From the NCBI GenBank assembly GCA_020445405.1, contig JAGRGQ010000001.1, positions 1-64,000 of the forward strand: a stretch of 64,000 nucleotides of DNA. Reading direction: 5' to 3'. How positions within the stretch are numbered: position 1 is the first letter of the stretch; every line of letters starts with the position of its first letter. The DNA comes from Gammaproteobacteria bacterium. Its GTDB lineage: Bacteria; Pseudomonadota; Gammaproteobacteria; Chromatiales; Chromatiaceae. A program made the position numbers and the translations under genes. The notes beneath the pieces were generated by a model, which did not search any database, was not told the origin of the DNA, and saw only the letters and a list, made by a program, of their open reading frames with translations. Below, piece after piece: positions 35,501 to 42,404 of the stretch.

Positions 35501-38500
35501 GGGCATTTACGAACTGCCTGGCGTGCCGGAGGGGCATTACCGGATCGAGGTCAAGGACTATGAGAACGGATTGAAAGGGCGGGCTGAGGGCGATATCGGC
35601 AGCGACGGTGAGCGCCGCACAACCGACGTGCTGCTGGAGCCGAGCGGGCGGATCAGCGGACGGATCTTCGCCGCCGGCGTCGAATTGAACGACCGGGGTG
35701 AGCCGCAGAGCACAGACGCTGCGCCGGTGGCCGGCGCCAGTGTGCTGCTGCGCGGGCCAAATTCAAATCAGACACTGCAGACCGATGCTGAGGGGAGGTT
35801 TGCATCTACGCCCTTCCTGCCATTGGGCAAATACCATCTCAGGGTGACGCCGCAGCAGGGCAATGACGGCGCCGAGGCGGAAACGCTGCTGGCGTACAAC
35901 GGCGAACGCAAAGAGATCAATCTGGCGCTCTCGGGCGAGGGCGAAGTAAAGGGTGTGGTGCTGGATTCCGGCGGTGAGAAGCCGGTCAAGGCGGCGCGCG
36001 TCCAGCTGCGCAGCAGGAGTCCCTTCAGCCCCGGCGAACTGACCCGGTTCAGTGATCAGCACGGTAAATTTCTGTTTGACCGGGTGCCGGTCGGCGACTT
36101 CGAGATCGGGATCAGGACCACTATCGCAGAGAGCGAGCTGGGCGCACGCGTTCAGGGACGCCTGCAACGGCATGGCGAGTCCGTCGCCTTTGTCGATACG
36201 ACCGAGGGTCCGGCCGGAGCCATCCGCCTGCAGCCGGCCGGCAGCATCGGTGGCCGCGTGTTGCACGATGACGGCAGGACTCCCGCCGCCGGTGCCGTGG
36301 CGGAGCTGCGCGGGAATCGCATCCGCCTGGGCCGGGAGTGCGACGCCGACGGCAGATTCAGTTTCGACGCGCTGCCCCTCGGGGATTACCGTCTGACCGT
36401 ACTGGACAGTCTGAGCAACGGGGTGGCGTCACGCCATCCGGGCCTGACGCGGAACGGAGAGTCGATTGAATTCGAAACGATCGTGCTGGACAGCAAAGCG
36501 CCCGAGGTGGTCTCCACGGAACCGCGGGCAAACAGCACCGCGGTCGACGGCGGCGCGCCGATCCATATCCGTTTCAGCGAAGCGCTGGATGCGGAGTCGG
36601 TTACGCCGGACAATCTGCAGGTGCGCGTGGACGGCGATCGGATCGCCGGCAGTCTCAGCGTCGACAGGGATCTGCAGGGCATCACTTTCACGCCCTCCCG
36701 CCCGGTCCCGGACCTGAAGCAGGTGCGCGTGCTGGTCAAGGGTGACAGCATCGGCTTCGAGGGACAGCTGACCGGCCGCGGCATATTGGACAGTGCCGGC
36801 GTGGGGCTGCCGGAGGATCTGTTGTTCGTCTACACCACGCGCGACGCGACACCGCCGGCGCTGGTGAAGCGATCCCCCGAGCCGGATGCCAACGGAGTCG
36901 GCCTGGACCAGGTGGTGCGGTTGGAGTTCTCCGAGGCGATACAGGCGGAGACCCTGCAGACGTTCAGGCTGATGCAGAACGATAAACCCGTTCCCGGCAG
37001 GTTGGATATGCCGGCGCAGTTTGCGGGGCGGCTGCTGGTGTTCACGCCGGGCAGACGGCTCCAACCGAACGCCGGTTTCGAGGTCACGGTGGCGGCGCCG
37101 GTCAAAGACATGGCCGGCAACGCACTGCCTGAAGGGGGCATCAACTACCGTTTCAATACGCTGGACACCAGGCCGCCGAAGATCATAGACATCGCGCTCG
37201 CCGCCGGCGACAAACCGATCGAAGGCAAACGGGTCAAGGTCGCGGCAAAACTGGAACAGGCGCCCGATATTCGGCTGGTGGAGTTTTATCTTGCCGGCCG
37301 ATTGGCGGGCAGCGCCAGCGAGCCGCCGTGGTCGGCGGAGATTTATCTGGATCCGAAGCTGGGGCCCGAACTTGTGGTAGAGGCGGTGGCGATAGATCAG
37401 TCGGACAACCGCAGCGCGCGTCAGCGGTTGCCGCTGCGCCTGATCAGTAACACGCCGCCGGCGGTGCGCATAGTCGCGCCGGCCGGCACCCAGGTCAGCG
37501 CCGGACAGGTGATAGCGCTGCAGGTCGCCGCCAGCGATGATGTGGGTCTGACGCAGATTGCCTTTACCGCCAACGGCGGCGCACTTGCCGGCGGCAGGCG
37601 GGAGTTGCCCCCATCCGCCGGCGCTCAGGCCGCGTTCAGTTTCAGGATACCGGCGGATTTCCCCATCGGTTCGCAGATCGAACTGCAGGCGCTGGCGACC
37701 GATACCCAGGGGCTGGTGGCCGGGTCCGCCGTGGTCAAACTGGACGTGCTCGGCAAGCTGCCTCCGGAGGTGATCATCGCCGCGCCGGCCAACGGGGAGT
37801 CGGTCGATCCGGGCGCGGAGCTGACTGTGACCGTGCGCGCGGAAGACGCCACCGGGATAACCGAACTCAGTCTTGGCGGTTCCGGTCTGATCAATTTCAA
37901 CCAGGTGCAGGAGATCGCGCCCGCAACCTCCGCGGCGGAGAGGATCTTCCGGGTCAGGATTCCGGAAGATGCGCCGGCAACTGCCCGGCTGACACTGTCG
38001 GCGCGCGCCCTGGACAGTCGCAAAAACGCCGGCAACCGCACCATCGTTCTGGCTGTCAACGATCGCATCGCACCGGTCGCCTGGCTGCGCAAGCACTGGG
38101 GCGATAAGATCCGGGTCGAGCCGGGACACAAGGCGCAGTTTCAGGTCGAAGCCAGGGATGAGATCGGTGTGGTCCGTTACGAAATCATGCTGGGGGAGCA
38201 ATCCCTGTTTGCGGCCGAGGTGCCCCCGGAAACGCATATCGATCAGTATCCGAAAGTGATGATTCCGCCGGATCTGCCGTTGAACAGCGAGCTGAAGCTG
38301 AGCGTGCGGGTCTGGGACAAGGCCGGAAACGCAGGCGTTTCCGATATCCTGCTGCAGACCACCGGCGATATGACACAGCCGGTGGTACAGGTGGCATCCC
38401 CGCACAGCAAGCAGAAGCCGATCAAGGCCGGCGAGACGTTGGTTTATACGCTCAGCGCGGAGGATGCCTATGGACTGGCCAATCTCTCTTACTCGATTTC

Positions 38501-40982
38501 CGGGCCGGTCAAGGAGAGTCAGGAGATCAAGGTGCCTGACGCCGCCAAGCTGTTCGAAAAGCGGATTGAAATCCCGATCCCGGAAGAGGCGAAGGTCGGC
38601 GGCCAGATTCTGCTGACCTGTTACGCGACCGACCAGGCAGGAAACCGCCATGGCGTCAACCACTATGTGACGGTGCTGGATGAGATCGCTCCGGAGCTTG
38701 CCGGGAGCGATCCGGCGGACGGCACGGAAAACGCAGTGCCCGATGCCCGCCTGACGATTCGATTTTCAGAGTATCTGGATACCCGCAGCGTCAATGCCGA
38801 ATCGCTGCTCGTGACCGGCCCGGCCGGTCCCGTGGAGGGCCGTTTCAGCTTCGGCTATTACCGGCCGGATATCGTCTACTTCCAGCCCGCTGAAGCGCTG
38901 AAAAGGGGGGAAAAATATCAGGTCCGGGTCACCCGGAAAATAACCGATCCGACCGGAAACCAGCTGAAGGAGGCGCGCATCTTTCAGTTCAGGACCGATG
39001 CCGAGCCCCCGCTGCTGGTGGAGCAGTATCCCGCGGAAAACGCGGACGGCGTTCCGGTCAATCCGGTGATTCGTCTGGTTTTCAGTGAACAGCTGAAGAG
39101 GGAGACCACGAGCGGCGGTGCGGTGCGGCTGCTGGACGAGGCGGGCGCGGAGGTTCCGGCCGAGCTTCGCCTCGGTGACAAGGACAAGGTCATCGAGCTG
39201 CATCCGAAGACGGTGCTGAAACTGGCAAGCCGCTATCGGATCGCGCTCTCCGGTTCGATTGCCGATCTGGCCGGCAACACCATACTGTTGCAGGACGGCA
39301 GTCGCTTTGAGTCGCGCATGTTGCGGTTTACCACCGGCTCCATCGTTTTTATCACACCTGCCGATGGCGCCACGCTGCGTGAGAACGAGCGGGTCCCGAT
39401 AAAAATATCCGGCGAGGGCATGGCCATTGCCGATGTTGTCTATGAGATCAACGGCCAGCGCATGACGCCGGTGCCGGGACCCGATTTCAGCATGATCTAT
39501 CCGCTGCCTCCGATCGATCAGGCACAGAGTCTTTCAGTGTTGGCGATTGCCAGGGATGAGCAGAAGCGGGAGATAGCGCGCCACAGTGTCACCGTGCCGA
39601 TAGTGGCCGCGCTGCGGCGCGATCCCGCGCTTCTCGGTTTGACCCCCGGCAGTCGGGGAATGCTCAGACTGACGCTTCCGCGAATCTCCCGACAGCCGGT
39701 CAGGATCAATCTGTCGTCCGGGCAGGCGGAAATTGCGCGGCTGCCGGCGTCCAGCGTCACCATTCCCGCCGGGACGAAAGCCGCCGAAGTGGCCGTCGAA
39801 GGCGTCAAGGCCGGCAGCACCTGGATTCAGGGTAAATCGGAGCTGGGGGATATTTTCAGCGCTGTTTACGTCAGTGAACCGGTGGCCGGCAGGGAGCTGC
39901 TGGTGAACTCGTCCGCGGCGGCGCTCTCCGTCTCTCCAGCAGCCGACAGACTGCCGGAAAAGGGCGTGATTCATGCCGGCACCGCAATATCCCGGAGAGT
40001 GCCCGGACATCTGAAGACGCTGCATATACCCCACCTTGGCAGCCATCTGGTAACGCTTCCGCTGGCCGTTTCGGACGCCACCGGGGCAGCCACGTTTACG
40101 CTGCGCAGCGGCAACGAAAAGCTATTGTCGGTGCCCGCCAGCGTACAGCGAAAGGCTGGCGCAGCAGGCCTCTCCATCGCCTTCGAGGCGCTGGCCCAGG
40201 GCGCCACATGGGTGCAGATGAGCGCCGGTGGGGAGAGCTATTTTCTGCCGGTGCAGGTGCAGACCGGCGATGGCACCGGCAAAACCGGTGTGGAATCGAT
40301 CTATGCGGGTCTATCCGTCAGTCCATCAGGCTATTCCGGTCGGCTGCATCTTTCACAGCTGGGCCGGCGCAATCTGTCGATTCAGCTGGCGGCGGAACCC
40401 GCCGCGGCCGACCTGGCACTGCAGGTCGAGAGCAGCGACGCCTCCATCGTCGCTGTCGACCCGCAAGCCAGCATCCCGACGGGAGCGCGCAACGCGCTGA
40501 TCGGGCTGCGCGCGCTGGCACCGGGCGAGGCGGTTGTGAAAATCAAGGCCGGGGATCGGGTGACGCGGCTTCGGGTCAGCGCGGTGGAGTTGCCCGCAGC
40601 GTACAGCGGCGGCAGTGCCAGCCGGCCGACGGGTATCACCATTCTGCAGGCTGGTGGCGGAGGTACGGTTTACATGCTGCCCGGGACACGCCAGACCTGG
40701 CCGGTCAGGGTGCCGGGTGTGGCTAGTGGAACGGAGAGAACCGTGACGATCAGAAGCCGCAATCCCCGGGTTGCGGTGGCGGAGAATCCGACCGCAAAAC
40801 TTCCCGCCGGCGGAAACGAGTTCGATCTGGCGCTGTTGACCAAAGCCGGCGCAAGCGGCGATGCGGTGCTGGATCTGCAGATCGGGGGGCGCCGGGAGAC
40901 CGTCCGGGTGATAATCGTCGACGCGGTGCCAAAGGCGCGCCCGAGTCTGATTTCGCGGGCGGTCGGCGTAGAACTTAAATGA
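29586..40982 (+). CDS. Giant exported multidomain protein 2 (3798 aa): 13 carboxypeptidase-regulatory-like repeats, Big_5/Ig-like domains, C-terminal repeat block
   Basis: The ATG overlaps the TGA of giant gene 1 (TGATG), so the two are translationally coupled. A signal peptide (FCTMILVGLLGAATVADA) is followed by a beta-rich N-region, a CARDB-like domain (nt 30860-31170), a helical insert (nt 31200-31670) and a Big_5 domain. Thirteen carboxypeptidase-regulatory-like repeats follow (nt about 32440-36480), each starting with a G-x-V-x-G-x-V-x3-DG pattern such as GSVGGTVYQADGTTPV. Then come Big_5 pairs (nt 36490-37170 and 38690-39350) flanking about five Ig-like domains with charged loops, and four C-terminal repeats of about 100-120 residues (nt 39600-40970). 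The carboxypeptidase-like prealbumin folds are typical of stalk-forming surface proteins. No membrane anchor is visible at the C-terminus. Confidence 0.9.
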   Translation: MRLPRRLPLVLPKRRMKRFCTMILVGLLGAATVADAVLQPTAIQAGAGSFGSIRIPVYGMQLELDTRPDLDGLQTGMTAVKDFPSGVMTVVGQPGLAVQPALPAGAVVKAEISGPAYGEELHTIEGPPNGLLELPNLQVPGDYVLRNVRLEDSRGNIILRRAPGRERIRIKVIKKLLVTQVTSRALTLDEIQQKGIVIDEKNFSAVNFTVGLTLGSEKVEIDMPIAIPTPQAELTQLRPPDLTRLPSVQQAFDRINIPNFSLSGFQMRVPPDLEEGKGIELPPINGVIVIPGNIGFLNQFFSVILQATNVAPDGSELILREARATIALPLGRDGIKASGDDPLRVAQTRDHGIQESLPLLDADGEASIAPQATNQAEFLVEGLSEGTHRVDFDISGDLYIPQLGKTLPMTGEAGGLVQVRNPTFSITLAHPDVVREGEAYSIFATVTNTSSTPANLFQLGLNTRSMSGARLDDDEQDLKKLDSLGPGQAESFEFKLVAMTTGEVTGTVLLADEGINGSFILTTGVGDTGIPLSPDTLVLPKEARYLPDRPDLLFQAVRLLGQAYSVATAPAGTLPPEIPRMRKSFVFDQAVGLARAGLRTRFGQTALGAARDIAMDYLGGDMQRLDALYPDDEAAREQRRADLIAFDTLRRLADAGHDFSRVMGEMLAAQMTDPHQLDRLQQEWADVYASRPAHLSFGVSSRGPPPELRITDASGKALGRLRPADPVRRELPYAGRLPLFAQQDQSAAMLLLTAPESDSYEMAFGSDPTKALRVSLILPTAGGMEQILFPETELETAGRGVVRWRRDGEIEPRLELDMDGDGRPELTLEPEVRSAIADRGPKLLGVKQWSKGARPSIKPDFEHGDPLGRMLGLLYDEPVEAGSATDPARYLIPENHVTQIAMQPDRRLLFMVLEKPVGPFVARELTVSGVADLNGNRLEDGVRIIAPDPARGIGGRFRGQVVHADGRPVPYASVKYIQPIEKQALLSGGCMGSSEVRDAVITSYDADREGRFSIDYVLQADFPPDCPDNVDIWLNEHSPPGTQNFKLEATDPETGEIGKLSTRIHFDGQSMGLKVVIRGYGTIKGRAVDEEGNPVRGGDPGTSEALWIRARNISTGEWFSSWVDGDGNYSFPREFTAADAKVTEVPRMPTGNVILQLVRPGDGYTAVTTTNVPGGGSTVTQDLMMIPPNRYGKVSGRVMEADGVTGAANVRVQIAGEVLTGIDLYSRAYGQSVVGSTHTDREGHFSFDSIPTGPIDVRAFRQASYEQARVESHLQEGDEATLVLIFPGTGGTVRGLVRDAFSQPVPGATVAGGPTLTEADENGFFEIRGLPLGEYTIYAQSKSSPALGQVKVQTLGPKDVQEVVITLQPLGSVGGTVYQADGTTPVRSQTVQLWAEPNKGVLAETISDDRGVFRFDDYPLGNYSVRAVSRDHGDGGMTYTTLRYAGDRRDADIVFRGMGEIRGRVIQPNGTPVLSDVIVTGKVWRIFSSGEGEKGDLFLQFVRSVQSQVDEATAGQIEGALQSAGLSQPPSDFFMLVDESRLIASDARGPNGELTGEFRFSNGLAGSYKVAAFGPFLAPAEKQVEIPRTREPGRRRVDAGDVVLEPATGKVRGTVYMPDGKTPVGADVTVRIRSLDSSGSVMTATGGVRQPVLPEYSVTTDNNGRFYFPLVLRGRFTLNADTGTPERGLNAKSAGQIQTARFADDEGRRLLNVRLHGSANGVVPAGETLETEIRLLDAVGIRLKVVENDGSTPVPFARVTLRTASTLDADEEASMARVYTDKQGVVELFPVIEGRYSISAAQPLSPARGRSEGVVERETGRHQPLLSTLTLGAVTSAAGEVVKASVFGSVTGRVLQADGSAQTNPVQVTVKVAGASLLASTDDGGRFSLTDVPGGTLQIEAFEPFTARRGLAVARIDRQDQTADVTLRLIGLGTVGGTVLSSDGKLRMSGLDVILYPEGRFSDRLISRSDRQGIYELPGVPEGHYRIEVKDYENGLKGRAEGDIGSDGERRTTDVLLEPSGRISGRIFAAGVELNDRGEPQSTDAAPVAGASVLLRGPNSNQTLQTDAEGRFASTPFLPLGKYHLRVTPQQGNDGAEAETLLAYNGERKEINLALSGEGEVKGVVLDSGGEKPVKAARVQLRSRSPFSPGELTRFSDQHGKFLFDRVPVGDFEIGIRTTIAESELGARVQGRLQRHGESVAFVDTTEGPAGAIRLQPAGSIGGRVLHDDGRTPAAGAVAELRGNRIRLGRECDADGRFSFDALPLGDYRLTVLDSLSNGVASRHPGLTRNGESIEFETIVLDSKAPEVVSTEPRANSTAVDGGAPIHIRFSEALDAESVTPDNLQVRVDGDRIAGSLSVDRDLQGITFTPSRPVPDLKQVRVLVKGDSIGFEGQLTGRGILDSAGVGLPEDLLFVYTTRDATPPALVKRSPEPDANGVGLDQVVRLEFSEAIQAETLQTFRLMQNDKPVPGRLDMPAQFAGRLLVFTPGRRLQPNAGFEVTVAAPVKDMAGNALPEGGINYRFNTLDTRPPKIIDIALAAGDKPIEGKRVKVAAKLEQAPDIRLVEFYLAGRLAGSASEPPWSAEIYLDPKLGPELVVEAVAIDQSDNRSARQRLPLRLISNTPPAVRIVAPAGTQVSAGQVIALQVAASDDVGLTQIAFTANGGALAGGRRELPPSAGAQAAFSFRIPADFPIGSQIELQALATDTQGLVAGSAVVKLDVLGKLPPEVIIAAPANGESVDPGAELTVTVRAEDATGITELSLGGSGLINFNQVQEIAPATSAAERIFRVRIPEDAPATARLTLSARALDSRKNAGNRTIVLAVNDRIAPVAWLRKHWGDKIRVEPGHKAQFQVEARDEIGVVRYEIMLGEQSLFAAEVPPETHIDQYPKVMIPPDLPLNSELKLSVRVWDKAGNAGVSDILLQTTGDMTQPVVQVASPHSKQKPIKAGETLVYTLSAEDAYGLANLSYSISGPVKESQEIKVPDAAKLFEKRIEIPIPEEAKVGGQILLTCYATDQAGNRHGVNHYVTVLDEIAPELAGSDPADGTENAVPDARLTIRFSEYLDTRSVNAESLLVTGPAGPVEGRFSFGYYRPDIVYFQPAEALKRGEKYQVRVTRKITDPTGNQLKEARIFQFRTDAEPPLLVEQYPAENADGVPVNPVIRLVFSEQLKRETTSGGAVRLLDEAGAEVPAELRLGDKDKVIELHPKTVLKLASRYRIALSGSIADLAGNTILLQDGSRFESRMLRFTTGSIVFITPADGATLRENERVPIKISGEGMAIADVVYEINGQRMTPVPGPDFSMIYPLPPIDQAQSLSVLAIARDEQKREIARHSVTVPIVAALRRDPALLGLTPGSRGMLRLTLPRISRQPVRINLSSGQAEIARLPASSVTIPAGTKAAEVAVEGVKAGSTWIQGKSELGDIFSAVYVSEPVAGRELLVNSSAAALSVSPAADRLPEKGVIHAGTAISRRVPGHLKTLHIPHLGSHLVTLPLAVSDATGAATFTLRSGNEKLLSVPASVQRKAGAAGLSIAFEALAQGATWVQMSAGGESYFLPVQVQTGDGTGKTGVESIYAGLSVSPSGYSGRLHLSQLGRRNLSIQLAAEPAAADLALQVESSDASIVAVDPQASIPTGARNALIGLRALAPGEAVVKIKAGDRVTRLRVSAVELPAAYSGGSASRPTGITILQAGGGGTVYMLPGTRQTWPVRVPGVASGTERTVTIRSRNPRVAVAENPTAKLPAGGNEFDLALLTKAGASGDAVLDLQIGGRRETVRVIIVDAVPKARPSLISRAVGVELK

Positions 40983-41045
40983 CAGGTTTGCGAAGCGAGT
41001 GGTTTTTTGCGCAATGACCAGAACAACCGGCAGGAGGGAAGGCAG

Positions 41046-42371
41046 ATGAGAGGTGTAGGCATGCGATTCGAAACAGCGGGGCGTGCGGTTCTGTTCTCGC
41101 TCCTGATCATGGCGTGGATCGTCTCCGGCCGGGCAAGCGGCGAGGAACCCGACCTGTGCGGCTGCAGGGGTCACCCGCAGAGTCTGGGTGATTTCGATCC
41201 TGCCAGCCAGAAGAGCTGGCCGCCGGGTTCGGTCATGAACGATGCCAACTACGTGCTGACCATTCCGCTGCCCCCCGATGGTGTGCTGATATTCGACAAC
41301 TTTAACGCCAAACCATGGGGTAAGCGCAGCGATTATCAGATCCGGTTCAAGAAAAACGCCGGAAACACACCGGTCACGCTGCTGGTTGCCGGGGCTATCA
41401 CCATCGGCCCGCATGTCACGCTCTATCTGGGCGGAGCGGACGGCGGCCATGGGAATGTTCATGTCAACGGACGTGGCGGGGAGCCTGGTCCTGGTGGTTT
41501 TCGCGGCGGCGACGGTGCCTACTTCGACGTCAACGGCGCCAACGACGGCGGAGAGGGGCAGGGTCCGGGCGGCGGCGCCGCAGGCACCGGCAAAGAGGGC
41601 GCCATGACCGAAGGTCAGCCGGGCAAGTTCGCCGGGTCGACCGATCTGCGGCCGTTGATCGGCGGATCAGGCGGCGGTGGTGGCGCCTCCTCGCGCAGTG
41701 GAAACTGCGCCGCCAGCGGTGGCGGTGGTGGCGGCGGTGCAATTTTACTGGCGGCGAATGGCACCATCACGCTGGATGGCGGGATCAATGCCGATGGCGG
41801 CCGCCGCGGACCCTATATCTCTGACGGAAAATGTGCCACTTACGGGGCTTATGGCAGCGGCGGCGCGATCAGGCTTATCGCCCGGTCCGTGACTGGAAAG
41901 GGGGGCATGAGCGCGCGCGGGGACCGCGGTAACCATCGCCAGGCTTCTCCTGGCATAATCCGCATTGAGTCACTGCATGACGACCAGCTGCGGCCGGACT
42001 GGACGGCGCCGCCGGCCATGCGCAGCAATGTGATCGGCCCGGTGGTCAATCCGGTGCGTTCGGAGGTGGCGATCACCGCCATCGCCGGCCAGGCGGTGCC
42101 GGAGACGCTGCAGGGGATCAACGGAGATGTGGATCTGATCGTAAATGCGCCGGGGGTGGTCAAGGTGCAGGTCAGAACCCGGGGTGTTCCGGCGGGCACT
42201 ACCGTGGAAGTGGCGATGAAGCCCAAAGTAGGGGGAGCGGCGTTGCGGGATCGGGTGGAACTCAACGCTTCCGGCTGCAACCCGAAAGGCGAGTGCACCG
42301 CGTTTATCTCGTTCGAGCTTGCCAGCGGAACCTATTTCGCAGAAGCGCGGGCGACCTTTCAGACGCCCTGA
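41046..42371 (+). CDS. Secreted glycine-rich protein with beta-helix-like repeats
   Basis: About 441 residues. A signal peptide (FSLLIMAWIVSGRASG) is followed by EEPDLCGCRGHP, a beta-rich segment, and a strongly glycine-rich core (nt 41400-41900) with motifs such as GAITIGPHVTLYLGGADGG, GSGGGGGASSRSG and GAILLAANGTITLDGGINAD. These alternating Gly-rich loops and short strands are seen in large surface proteins and suggest a beta-helix or cell-wall-like repeat. The C-terminal 110 residues form a separate beta-domain with no recognised family. The ATG at 41046 has a clear GGAGGGAAGG ribosome-binding site, and the gene starts 63 bp after giant gene 2, so it is in the same operon. It may be a surface partner of the giant proteins. 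Confidence 0.85.
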   Translation: MRGVGMRFETAGRAVLFSLLIMAWIVSGRASGEEPDLCGCRGHPQSLGDFDPASQKSWPPGSVMNDANYVLTIPLPPDGVLIFDNFNAKPWGKRSDYQIRFKKNAGNTPVTLLVAGAITIGPHVTLYLGGADGGHGNVHVNGRGGEPGPGGFRGGDGAYFDVNGANDGGEGQGPGGGAAGTGKEGAMTEGQPGKFAGSTDLRPLIGGSGGGGGASSRSGNCAASGGGGGGGAILLAANGTITLDGGINADGGRRGPYISDGKCATYGAYGSGGAIRLIARSVTGKGGMSARGDRGNHRQASPGIIRIESLHDDQLRPDWTAPPAMRSNVIGPVVNPVRSEVAITAIAGQAVPETLQGINGDVDLIVNAPGVVKVQVRTRGVPAGTTVEVAMKPKVGGAALRDRVELNASGCNPKGECTAFISFELASGTYFAEARATFQTP

Positions 42372-42404
42372 CGCGGCCGGGACGGGAAGACCGAGGAGGA
42401 GACA

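Noticed and set aside
36429-38663. 744-codon open frame on the minus strand
   Set aside because: Shadow of giant gene 2. The Arg/Gly/Gln-rich composition is typical of antisense frames.
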